A stretch of DNA of 7,865 bases, taken from contig JALRJA010000374.1 in assembly GCA_023255235.1 (NCBI GenBank), forward strand, positions 1-7,865, written 5' to 3'. Shown in pieces: positions 1 to 5,880 of this stretch. The notes under the pieces were generated by a model that saw only the letters and a list, made by a program, of their open reading frames with translations, did not search any database and was not told the DNA's origin. Numbering within the stretch: position 1 is the first letter of the stretch; each line of letters begins with the position of its first letter. Position numbers and translations under genes: made by a program. This stretch comes from Flaviramulus sp. Lineage in GTDB: Bacteria > Bacteroidota > Bacteroidia > Flavobacteriales > Flavobacteriaceae.

Positions 1-258
1 TAATGCCGATAGGTTATTGTCGTGTATTACACAAACGTCATATTGATTTTCTGTTAATATAGGATGGGTGTTAAATTGCTCTTTTAGAGCATCTAGTAAT
101 TCTAACGGATTTAATTTTTTTTCAAAATTTATCTCTTTTAAAAAAGTAATAGTATTGGTTTCTGGGTTTAGGATACAAAAAGAAAGTCCACTCAAACTTA
201 TTTGAATGGACAGTTTTATGTTATTAGAATTAGTTACATTTTTATTCTGCAGAACCAT
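1..258 (-). CDS. DUF3822 family protein, N-terminal part (runs off window)
   Basis: An open minus-strand frame runs from an ATG at 258 to the window edge (86 codons seen). It begins MVLQNKNVTNSNNIKLSIQI and continues with LSGLSFCILNPETN, then YDVCVIHDNN near the edge. The opening 'LSIQISLSGLSFCIL' strand is what I associate with the DUF3822 family of Bacteroidota, distant actin/ASKHA-like proteins of unknown function often found next to rsmD. The start overlaps the last 17 bases of the upstream gene in another frame, which suggests translational coupling in one transcript. An in-frame ATG lies 24 bases further upstream (at 279-282), so the start could be earlier. The C-terminal part lies outside the window. 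Family naming is from memory of the motif and context; the coding status is clear from the unbroken frame and sensible composition. Confidence 0.72.
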   Translation of the reverse strand, partial: MVLQNKNVTNSNNIKLSIQISLSGLSFCILNPETNTITFLKEINFEKKLNPLELLDALKEQFNTHPILTENQYDVCVIHDNNLSAL

Positions 259-976
259 AGGTTTTAGGCCAATTACCATTGGTATTAACTTCTTCCATTG
301 AACCCACTTTTAGTTTGTCGCCATTTACACCATCAACAGATACGACTTGGTTTTCTTGGATTAATAAATCTCTATTTTGGTCTGCTAAAATAACATTTTT
401 GGTAACAGAAGCTTCAAATACAGGTATATTGATTTTGTTTTGTTCAATAAAACCAGCTTGTAATTTAAATTTTTCATTTTCAGCACCCGGAACATTCATC
501 ATGGTTTTATAACGATTGGATGTTTTAAACAATGAATCTTTAACAGGAACATAGCCAAGTGTATCAATAACTACTATTTCTTTAAACATATCAACACCAA
601 ATTGTTTTGATAAAACAGCATCTTTAATGGTAGAATCGCGACGCTGCGTAATAGTAAATTGAGCGGTATCTATAAATTTAACAAGATTATCAAAACTATC
701 AGTAAATCTACCTGTAACTTGTTTATGAGCTAGTTGTGAATCTCTAATATCAATTAAATTTTCAATAACAGCCGCATAACGTTTATTTTTAATTTGATTA
801 AATTGAATAGGCTCATAAATAGACATATAGGTTTGATAACCTAAAAACGCAATTAAAACCCAAAGCACTATGTTTAAGATAGGTTTGTATTTTTGGGGAA
901 TAAATTTATCAACTAACTTTACTAAGCCAATTGTTACTAAAATCACTGCAATTGCAATAAGAATGAATTTTAACAT
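242..976 (-). CDS. Conserved-looking membrane-anchored protein of unknown function (244 aa)
   Basis: I do not recognise a named family. The protein opens with two strongly hydrophobic stretches, about residues 3-22 and 32-51, separated by a short basic turn (DKFIPQKYK). This predicts a helical hairpin in the inner membrane followed by a soluble domain of about 190 residues. Residues 57-105 look helical (FNQIKNKRYAAVIENLIDIR, then DSQLAHKQVTGRFTDSFDNL), and the 'IRDSQ..HK..TGRF..SFD.L..F' pattern loosely recalls the helix after the anchor in pilin-like proteins, but no prepilin cleavage site is visible. The remainder is mixed and polar with no cysteines or catalytic motif. It is first in a minus-strand unit with the DUF3822 gene, which overlaps its 3' end, and is divergent from the helicase gene. 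A TAGATTTG box lies 40 bases upstream of the ATG. Confidence 0.8.
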   Translation of the reverse strand: MLKFILIAIAVILVTIGLVKLVDKFIPQKYKPILNIVLWVLIAFLGYQTYMSIYEPIQFNQIKNKRYAAVIENLIDIRDSQLAHKQVTGRFTDSFDNLVKFIDTAQFTITQRRDSTIKDAVLSKQFGVDMFKEIVVIDTLGYVPVKDSLFKTSNRYKTMMNVPGAENEKFKLQAGFIEQNKINIPVFEASVTKNVILADQNRDLLIQENQVVSVDGVNGDKLKVGSMEEVNTNGNWPKTYGSAE

Positions 977-1015
977 AGTATGTTTTAAATTAAAAAGTTA
1001 TTTTTATGGTTTTAG

Positions 1016-1023
1016 CAAATCTA
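1016..1023 (-). promoter_or_regulatory. Candidate flavobacterial -7 promoter box for the minus-strand unit
   Basis: Read on the minus strand, this is TAGATTTG, a match to the Bacteroidota -7 consensus TAnnTTTG. It ends 39 bases before the ATG of the membrane-protein gene. No TTG (-33 element) sits at the usual 17-21 base spacing upstream, so the promoter is only half supported. The motif is also easy to meet by chance in DNA this AT-rich. Confidence 0.4.
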
Positions 1024-1069
1024 CAATTTTTTTTTAATCGTAAAAACCTAACAGAGTAAAAATCATTTC

Positions 1070-1077
1070 TATATTTG
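1070..1077 (+). promoter_or_regulatory. Candidate flavobacterial -7 promoter box for the helicase gene
   Basis: TATATTTG matches TAnnTTTG and lies 27 bases before the helicase ATG, which would give a short leader. I see no TTG at proper -33 spacing (the stretch around 1045-1052 lacks one). The gene needs a promoter here because its upstream neighbour is divergent, which raises the odds that the box is real. Confidence 0.45.
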
Positions 1078-1104
1078 AATAATTTATAAAAAGCACCATA
1101 TTTA

Positions 1105-2529
1105 ATGACCTCTTCAGAATTCTATTCGCTTATAAAACAACAGTTTCCGTTTCAACCAACAGCTAAACAAAATTGTGTTTTACAACAGCTCTCTGAATTC
1201 ATTTTTAGTAAAGAAACCAATGCCTTATACGTGCTTAAAGGTTATGCAGGTACAGGAAAAACAACCATTGTAGGTACTATTGTTACAAATTTATGGAAAG
1301 CTAAAAAAAGTGCTGTTTTAATGGCTCCAACTGGTAGAGCAGCAAAAGTTATTTCAAATTATTCTGAAAAAGAAGCCTTTACTATTCATAAAAAAATATA
1401 TTTTCCGAAGAAAGAAAAAAATGGTGGCGTTACATTTGTTTTACAACCCAATAAACATAAAAACACTATATTTATAGTTGATGAAGCTTCTATGATACCA
1501 GATACTCCTGGTGAATCTAAACTGTTTGAAAACGGCTCTTTACTAGACGATTTAATGCAGTATGTATATTCTGGGCATCAGTGCAAACTACTTTTAATAG
1601 GTGATACAGCACAATTACCACCCGTAAAATTAAATCTAAGTCCGGCTTTAAATGAAGATAACCTAAGTTTAAACTATAACAAACTTGTAACAAAAATGGA
1701 GTTAGATGAAGTGGTAAGGCAAGAACAAAACTCGGGTATTTTAGTAAATGCTACCGTATTACGTGAGGCATTATCTAATGCAAATCACAACTCATTTAAA
1801 TTTGATTTAACTAATTTTTCTGATGTCATACGTTTACAAGATGGTCAAGAAATTATGGATGCTATAAATGATGCCTACAGTAATTCGGGTAAAGAAGAAA
1901 CCGCTATTATTGTTAGAAGTAACAAACGTGCCAATTTATACAACCAGCAAATTAGAAATAGAATTCTTTTTAATGAAAACGAGCTAACTAGTGGTGATTA
2001 CTTAATGGTTGTTAAAAATAATTATTTCTGGATTAAACCCACAACCGAAGCTGGTTTTATTGCAAATGGTGATATTATTGAAGTTTTAGAAATTTTTAAT
2101 ATAGTAGAATTGTATGGTTTTAGATTTGCCGAAGTGAAAGTTAGAATGGTAGATTACCCAAGAATGCGTCCTTTTGAAACAGTTTTACTTTTAAATACTA
2201 TTGATGCCGAAACACCATCTTTATCTTATGATGATTCTAATAGGCTATATCAAGAAGTTATGAAAGATTTTGAAAACGAAACAAGCAATTATCGTAAATT
2301 TTTAAAGGTAAAAGGAAACAAACACTTTAACGCTTTGCAAGTTAAGTTTTCATATGCTATAACCTGTCATAAATCACAAGGTGGGCAGTGGCAAACTGTT
2401 TTTGTAGAACAACCCTATTTACCCAATGGAATTGACACCGAATATTTACGGTGGCTTTATACTGCCATAACAAGAGCCAAAGAAGCACTATACCTTATAG
2501 GTTTTAAAGATGATTTTTTTGAACAATAA
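1105..2529 (+). CDS. ATP-dependent DNA helicase, SF1B RecD2/Dda-like (UvrD_C_2 type)
   Basis: This is a 474-residue P-loop helicase with the superfamily 1B motifs in order. They are Walker A GYAGTGKTT at 46-54; motif Ia APTGRAAK at 74-81; Walker B FIVDEAS with D126/E127; motif III GDTAQLPPV at 166-174; motif IV-like VVRQ at 203-206 with the arginine at 205; motif V AITCHKSQG at 418-426; and motif VI YTAITRAKE at 452-460. The family unwinds DNA 5'->3' using ATP. This short form lacks the N-terminal extension of RecD2 and resembles phage Dda in size, so a role in repair or replication restart is likely but not proven. It is cytoplasmic. The ATG at 1105 is preceded by no Shine-Dalgarno sequence, as is usual in this phylum. 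The gene is probably monocistronic: an 84-base gap with its own -7-like box separates it from kdsB. Similar proteins are often annotated as 'ATP-dependent RecD-like DNA helicase' or 'AAA family ATPase'. Confidence 0.93.
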   Translation: MTSSEFYSLIKQQFPFQPTAKQNCVLQQLSEFIFSKETNALYVLKGYAGTGKTTIVGTIVTNLWKAKKSAVLMAPTGRAAKVISNYSEKEAFTIHKKIYFPKKEKNGGVTFVLQPNKHKNTIFIVDEASMIPDTPGESKLFENGSLLDDLMQYVYSGHQCKLLLIGDTAQLPPVKLNLSPALNEDNLSLNYNKLVTKMELDEVVRQEQNSGILVNATVLREALSNANHNSFKFDLTNFSDVIRLQDGQEIMDAINDAYSNSGKEETAIIVRSNKRANLYNQQIRNRILFNENELTSGDYLMVVKNNYFWIKPTTEAGFIANGDIIEVLEIFNIVELYGFRFAEVKVRMVDYPRMRPFETVLLLNTIDAETPSLSYDDSNRLYQEVMKDFENETSNYRKFLKVKGNKHFNALQVKFSYAITCHKSQGGQWQTVFVEQPYLPNGIDTEYLRWLYTAITRAKEALYLIGFKDDFFEQ

Positions 2530-2583
2530 GCATTAAATAAAAACTTTAAATTAATGAGCATAAAAAACATATAATATTTATGT

Positions 2584-2591
2584 TATTTTTG
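2584..2591 (+). promoter_or_regulatory. Candidate -7 promoter box for the kdsB operon
   Basis: TATTTTTG matches TAnnTTTG, 22 bases before the preferred kdsB ATG at 2614. It would start transcription just upstream of the four-gene envelope operon. No TTG lies at the expected -33 spacing (the 2555-2570 stretch is A-rich), so this rests on the -7 half alone. Confidence 0.42.
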
Positions 2592-2613
2592 AAAAACATT
2601 TGAAATACAATTG

Positions 2614-3342
2614 ATGAAAATTATATCAATGATTCCTGCACGCTATAGTGCAACGCGTTTTCCTGGAAAACTCATGCAAGACCTTGGCGGTAAATCGGTT
2701 ATTGTTAGAACATATCAAGCTACCATAGCTACCAATTTGTTTGATGATGTTATTGTTGTTACAGACAGTGGCATTATTTATGATGAAATTATAGCTAATG
2801 GCGGTCAAGCTATTATGAGTAAAAAAGACCATAATTGTGGTAGCGACAGAATTGCCGAAGCCGTAGAACATTTAGACATAGACATTGTTGTCAATGTTCA
2901 AGGTGATGAACCTTTTACAGAAAAAGAATCACTTAGTAGGCTAATAGAAGTTTTTAAAAACGATGTAAACAACGAAGTAGATTTGGCTTCATTAATGGTA
3001 AATATTACTGATACAGAAGAAATTAATAACCCAAATACGGTAAAGGTAACGGTTGACAAAAATAATTTTGCGTTATATTTCTCGCGTAGTGTAATACCAT
3101 ACCCTAGAGATAAAGACGTTAATATTAAATATTTTAAACATAAAGGCGTTTATGCTTTTAGAAAACAAGCCATTTTAGATTTTTATAAATTTCCAATGCT
3201 ACAATTAGAAGCATCAGAAAAATTAGAGCAATTGCGATACTTAGAATATGGCAAAAGAATAAAAATGGTAGAAACAAACATTCAAGGTATTGAGATTGAC
3301 ACACCAGAAGATTTAGCTCGTGCCAAAAAAATATGGAAGTAA
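2614..3342 (+). CDS. kdsB: 3-deoxy-manno-octulosonate cytidylyltransferase (CMP-Kdo, possibly CMP-Kdo8N, synthetase)
   Basis: This cytoplasmic enzyme activates Kdo with CTP to CMP-Kdo, the donor for the lipopolysaccharide inner core. The 242-residue protein has the usual family length (E. coli KdsB is 248). It shows the nucleotide-binding start [13 protein letters not shown] (7-19), CGSDR (75-79, where many homologues have SGTDR), VNVQGDEPF (93-101, with Asp98 a metal ligand in the family), [10 protein letters not shown] (153-162) and the terminal IDTPEDLA with Asp229, the second expected metal ligand. The frame is open from a TTG at 2611, but ATG 2614 gives the standard [10 protein letters not shown] start and is preferred. 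The gene heads a compact operon, and its last 10 bases overlap the HAD gene. With a KdnB homologue two genes downstream, the true substrate may be 8-amino-Kdo, as for the Shewanella enzyme. This is inference; the sequence alone does not settle specificity. Confidence 0.94.
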   Translation: MKIISMIPARYSATRFPGKLMQDLGGKSVIVRTYQATIATNLFDDVIVVTDSGIIYDEIIANGGQAIMSKKDHNCGSDRIAEAVEHLDIDIVVNVQGDEPFTEKESLSRLIEVFKNDVNNEVDLASLMVNITDTEEINNPNTVKVTVDKNNFALYFSRSVIPYPRDKDVNIKYFKHKGVYAFRKQAILDFYKFPMLQLEASEKLEQLRYLEYGKRIKMVETNIQGIEIDTPEDLARAKKIWK

Positions 3343-4037
3343 ACTATAAAAACATAAAAGTTATTGGCTTTGATGCAGATGATACACTATGGGTAAACGA
3401 AACCTATTTTAGAGATGCAGAAATAACCTTTGGCAAACTATTATCTGAATATGAAACCATAAACAAAATAGATCAAGAACTTTTTAAAAAAGAAATGCAA
3501 AATCTTAACCTATATGGCTATGGCGTAAAGGCTTTTGTGTTATCAATGGTTGAGTCTGCTATAGAGATATCAAACTATAATGTAGCACCAAAAACCATAG
3601 AATCTATTGTAAATATTGGAAAAAACATGTTAAATAAACCCGTAGAACTATTAGATGGTGTTGAACAGGTTTTAAAAGTACTATCAAAAAAGTACAGACT
3701 TATACTAGCTACAAAAGGCGATTTATTAGACCAAGAACGAAAACTTGAAAAATCGGGTTTAACAAATTATTTTCATCACATAGAGGTGTTAAGTGACAAA
3801 AAAGAAGCTAATTACTCAAAATTATTAAATAACCTAGATATTAAGCCTTCAGAGTTTTTAATGATAGGTAATTCATTAAGATCGGATGTTTTACCATTAG
3901 TAAATATAAAAGCAAACGCCATTCATGTACCTTTTCATACCACATGGATACATGAACAAGTAAGTAAAAAGGAGACTAATGGAAAAAAATATAAAACAAT
4001 AAATAACTTAATAGATATTTTAGAAATTTTAAATTAA
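3333..4037 (+). CDS. HAD-superfamily hydrolase with C1 cap (phosphatase-like)
   Basis: This 234-residue HAD protein is probably a small-molecule phosphatase in the cytoplasm. Motif I is GFDADDTLW (12-20), with nucleophile Asp14 and general acid Asp16. A helical C1-type cap of about 90 residues follows. Motif II is LILATKG (123-129, Thr127). The motif III lysine is within [10 protein letters not shown] (154-163). Motif IV is [10 protein letters not shown] (177-186), where Asn180 stands in place of the usual first Asp and Asp185 is kept. The start codon lies within the last codons of kdsB (10-base overlap), so the two are translationally linked, and kdnB follows after 39 bases. The substrate is unknown. 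Position suggests a sugar-acid phosphate such as Kdo-8-phosphate, but classical KdsC is a small capless (C0) HAD of a different subclass, so it should not be named kdsC. A housekeeping phosphatase carried in the operon is equally possible. Confidence 0.88.
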   Translation: MEVNYKNIKVIGFDADDTLWVNETYFRDAEITFGKLLSEYETINKIDQELFKKEMQNLNLYGYGVKAFVLSMVESAIEISNYNVAPKTIESIVNIGKNMLNKPVELLDGVEQVLKVLSKKYRLILATKGDLLDQERKLEKSGLTNYFHHIEVLSDKKEANYSKLLNNLDIKPSEFLMIGNSLRSDVLPLVNIKANAIHVPFHTTWIHEQVSKKETNGKKYKTINNLIDILEILN

Positions 4038-4076
4038 AATTATGGTATTTTTACCTTTAGAAAAGAAAGCAACCAA

Positions 4077-5159
4077 ATGAGTTATAAAAACTTTCCCATG
4101 GTGCCAAGAGTTATTTTTGGTAGAGGTAGTTTCAATCAAATTAACGACGTTTTAGCACCAAAACGATTAAATGCTAAAGCACCTTTTGTTTTTTTAATTG
4201 ATGATGTCTTTAAAGGCAATTCTTGGATAACATCTAGAATAGAGTTAGCCTATGATGATAATATTATTTTTATTTCTTCAAAAGAAGAACCAAAAACAGA
4301 ACAAGTTGATAAACTAGTTGAACATATTATCTTAACATCAAAAGAACGCCCTTCGGGTATTATTGGCATAGGAGGAGGCACACTCTTAGATTTAGCTAAA
4401 GCCGTATCTATTATGTTAACCAATGAAGGTGAAACAAAAAATTACCAAGGTTGGGATTTAGTTAAAAATCCAGCAGTATACCATGTTGGTATACCTACTA
4501 TTTCTGGTACAGGTGCTGAAGTTTCTAGAACAACTGTACTTACAGGTCCTGATAAAAAATTAGGCATCAATTCAGACTACACACCCTTTGACCAAGTTAT
4601 TTTAGATTCAGAACTCACAAAAGATGTGCCTACAAACCAATGGTTTTATACAGGCATGGACTGTTTTATACATTGTGTTGAATCGTTAAAAGGAACTTAT
4701 ATTAATACATTTAGTGAAACCTATGGTAATATGGCTTTTGAGTTATGCAAACAGGTTTTCTTAGATGGAAATCTAGCTAAGGTTGAAGCTCAAGAAAAAC
4801 TAATGATGGCATCATGGCATGGCGGCATGAGTATTGTGTATTCGCAAGTTGGAGTTGCTCACGCTATGAGTTATGGGTTATCCTATTTGCTAGGTATAAA
4901 ACACGGCATAGGAAACTGTATCGTTTTTTATCACCTAGAAGAATTTTATCCAGAAGGCGTTGCACTTTTTAAGCAAATGAAAGATAAATATAACATAACT
5001 TTACCTCAAAACATTTGTGAAAACCTAACTGATAATGAGCTTGATATAATGATAAAAATTGCTCTAAGTCTTGAGCCACTATGGGAAAATGCCTTAGGGA
5101 AAAATTGGAAAAAAACCATTACACCAGATAAGCTAAAAGAATTATATCTAAAAATGTAG
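4077..5159 (+). CDS. kdnB: KdnB-like 3-deoxy-manno-octulosonate 8-oxidase (iron-containing ADH fold)
   Basis: This 360-residue group III metal-dependent alcohol dehydrogenase resembles Shewanella oneidensis KdnB along its whole length as I remember it. Matches include the start MSYKNF, IFGRGSF, MLTNEG, YQGWDLVKNPAV, GIPTISGTGAE, QWFYTGMDCFIHCVESL, SQVGVAHAMSYGLSYLLG, HGIGNCI and LEEFYPEGVA. KdnB oxidises C8 of Kdo so that the PLP enzyme KdnA can aminate it, giving 8-amino-3,8-dideoxy-Kdo (Kdo8N) for the lipopolysaccharide core. The nucleotide-binding GIGGGTLLD is at 97-105. The four expected metal ligands are present: Asp195, His199, His262 and His276. It lies in one operon with kdsB, which activates the product, and the acyltransferase gene starts 1 base after its stop. 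The ATG is overlapped by the stop of a 12-codon open frame (ATGA, from 4042), which could couple translation. No kdnA is visible in the window. A generic Fe-ADH label is the fallback. Confidence 0.85.
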   Translation: MSYKNFPMVPRVIFGRGSFNQINDVLAPKRLNAKAPFVFLIDDVFKGNSWITSRIELAYDDNIIFISSKEEPKTEQVDKLVEHIILTSKERPSGIIGIGGGTLLDLAKAVSIMLTNEGETKNYQGWDLVKNPAVYHVGIPTISGTGAEVSRTTVLTGPDKKLGINSDYTPFDQVILDSELTKDVPTNQWFYTGMDCFIHCVESLKGTYINTFSETYGNMAFELCKQVFLDGNLAKVEAQEKLMMASWHGGMSIVYSQVGVAHAMSYGLSYLLGIKHGIGNCIVFYHLEEFYPEGVALFKQMKDKYNITLPQNICENLTDNELDIMIKIALSLEPLWENALGKNWKKTITPDKLKELYLKM

Positions 5160-5160
5160 T

Positions 5161-5709
5161 ATGCAATTCCTAGCCAAAATAATCTATTTTAAACTCTTAG
5201 GCTGGAAAATTGAAGGCAATATAACTGCATCAAAAAATAGTATTAAAAAAGCCATAATAATAGCTGCTCCACATACTAGTTGGCATGATTTTTATATTGG
5301 AATACTACTTAGATCTGTTATTAATATAAAAACACATTTTGTTGGAAAAAAAGAACTGTTTGTTTTTCCTGTAGGATGGTTTTTTAAAGCTTTAGGAGGT
5401 ATACCTATAGATAGACACACAAAAGAAAATAAAGTTGATGCTATAGCTACACTATTTAGTAAAACCGCTGTTTTTAGAATGACTTTAGCACCTGAAGGTA
5501 CTAGAAAAAAAGTTGATAAATGGCGTACAGGGTTTTATTATATTGCTAAAAAAGCTAATGTGCCTATTATTATGATAACCTTTGACTTTAAAAATAAACG
5601 GAATACAATTTCAGAGCCTTTTTATACAACTGCTAATATGGAAGATGATTTTAAGTTTATGCAAAACTTTTATAAGGGTGTTTCTGGTAAAGTGCCAAAA
5701 TACTCCTAA
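5161..5709 (+). CDS. PlsC-type acyltransferase, short form (1-acyl-glycerol-3-phosphate acyltransferase family)
   Basis: The family transfers acyl chains from acyl-CoA or acyl-ACP to lysophosphatidate or related lipids at the cytoplasmic face of the inner membrane. The protein shows the catalytic H-x4-D box in APHTSWHDF (His38, Asp43), the second block GGIPIDR (79-85), the phosphate-binding block APEGTRKK (110-117, with Glu112 and Arg115) and the hydrophobic VPIIMITFDF near 134-143. At 182 residues it is shorter than classical PlsC (about 240) and has only a modestly hydrophobic N-terminus, matching the small 'glycerol acyltransferase' variant common in Bacteroidota. The start follows the kdnB stop by a single base, so it is the last gene of the envelope operon and ends before the 5825-5858 hairpin. 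Whether it acts on phospholipid or on another envelope lipid cannot be told from sequence. Confidence 0.88.
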   Translation: MQFLAKIIYFKLLGWKIEGNITASKNSIKKAIIIAAPHTSWHDFYIGILLRSVINIKTHFVGKKELFVFPVGWFFKALGGIPIDRHTKENKVDAIATLFSKTAVFRMTLAPEGTRKKVDKWRTGFYYIAKKANVPIIMITFDFKNKRNTISEPFYTTANMEDDFKFMQNFYKGVSGKVPKYS

Positions 5710-5824
5710 TGAGTGATAAAAACTATGGCATGAATATTGTCGTATATAGAGCATATAGCAAATGAAACATAAAGTAAACAAACAATTTATTTGTTCCTAA
5801 AAAGAAACATAAGCTATTATAAAC

Positions 5825-5858
5825 AAAAGCTACTCCTTAAAAAGAAGTAGCTTTTTTT
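5825..5858 (+). terminator. Rho-independent terminator, probably bidirectional
   Basis: AAAAGCTACT (5825-5834) pairs with AGTAGCTTTT (5846-5855). The inner part CTT/AAG can pair after one C-A mismatch, leaving a small A loop, and a run of seven T (5852-5858) ends the structure. On the minus strand the same hairpin is followed by a T-rich tail (TTTTGTTT). It lies between the convergent acyltransferase and metalloprotease genes and can end transcription from both sides. The rest of the 171-base gap (5710-5880) is AT-rich and shows nothing else I can support. Confidence 0.85.
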
Positions 5859-5880
5859 AATCATATTATAAAAAATAGTA

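Noticed and set aside
2566..2584. A small inverted repeat AACATA / TATGTT with a T-run after it, a possible terminator behind the helicase gene.
   Set aside because: Only six pairs, five of them A-T, so the stem would be too weak. It also runs into the candidate -7 box of kdsB.
2611..2613. TTG directly before the kdsB ATG as an alternative start.
   Set aside because: ATG at 2614 gives the standard KdsB N-terminus. TTG starts are rare and would add just one residue.
2626..2871. An 81-codon open frame antisense to kdsB.
   Set aside because: It lies wholly opposite a well-supported gene, and its translation is low-complexity and motif-free. The same applies to the short plus-strand frames at 279-512, 6661-6888, 7276-7458 and 7382-7621.
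3333..4037. Naming the HAD gene kdsC (Kdo-8-phosphate phosphatase).
   Set aside because: KdsC proteins are smaller and lack a cap domain. This protein has a C1 cap between motifs I and II, so only the operon context supports the idea.
4052..4059. A TAnnTTT-like stretch just before kdnB as an internal promoter.
   Set aside because: It reads TACCTTTA, lacking the final G of the -7 consensus, and sits within a tightly spaced operon, so a separate promoter is not needed.
5709..5765. An 18-codon open frame starting in a TAATG overlap with the acyltransferase stop (MSDKNYGMNIVVYRAYSK).
   Set aside because: It is very short, has no recognisable motif, and lies in a non-coding AT-rich gap before the terminator. 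The stop-start overlap can arise by chance.
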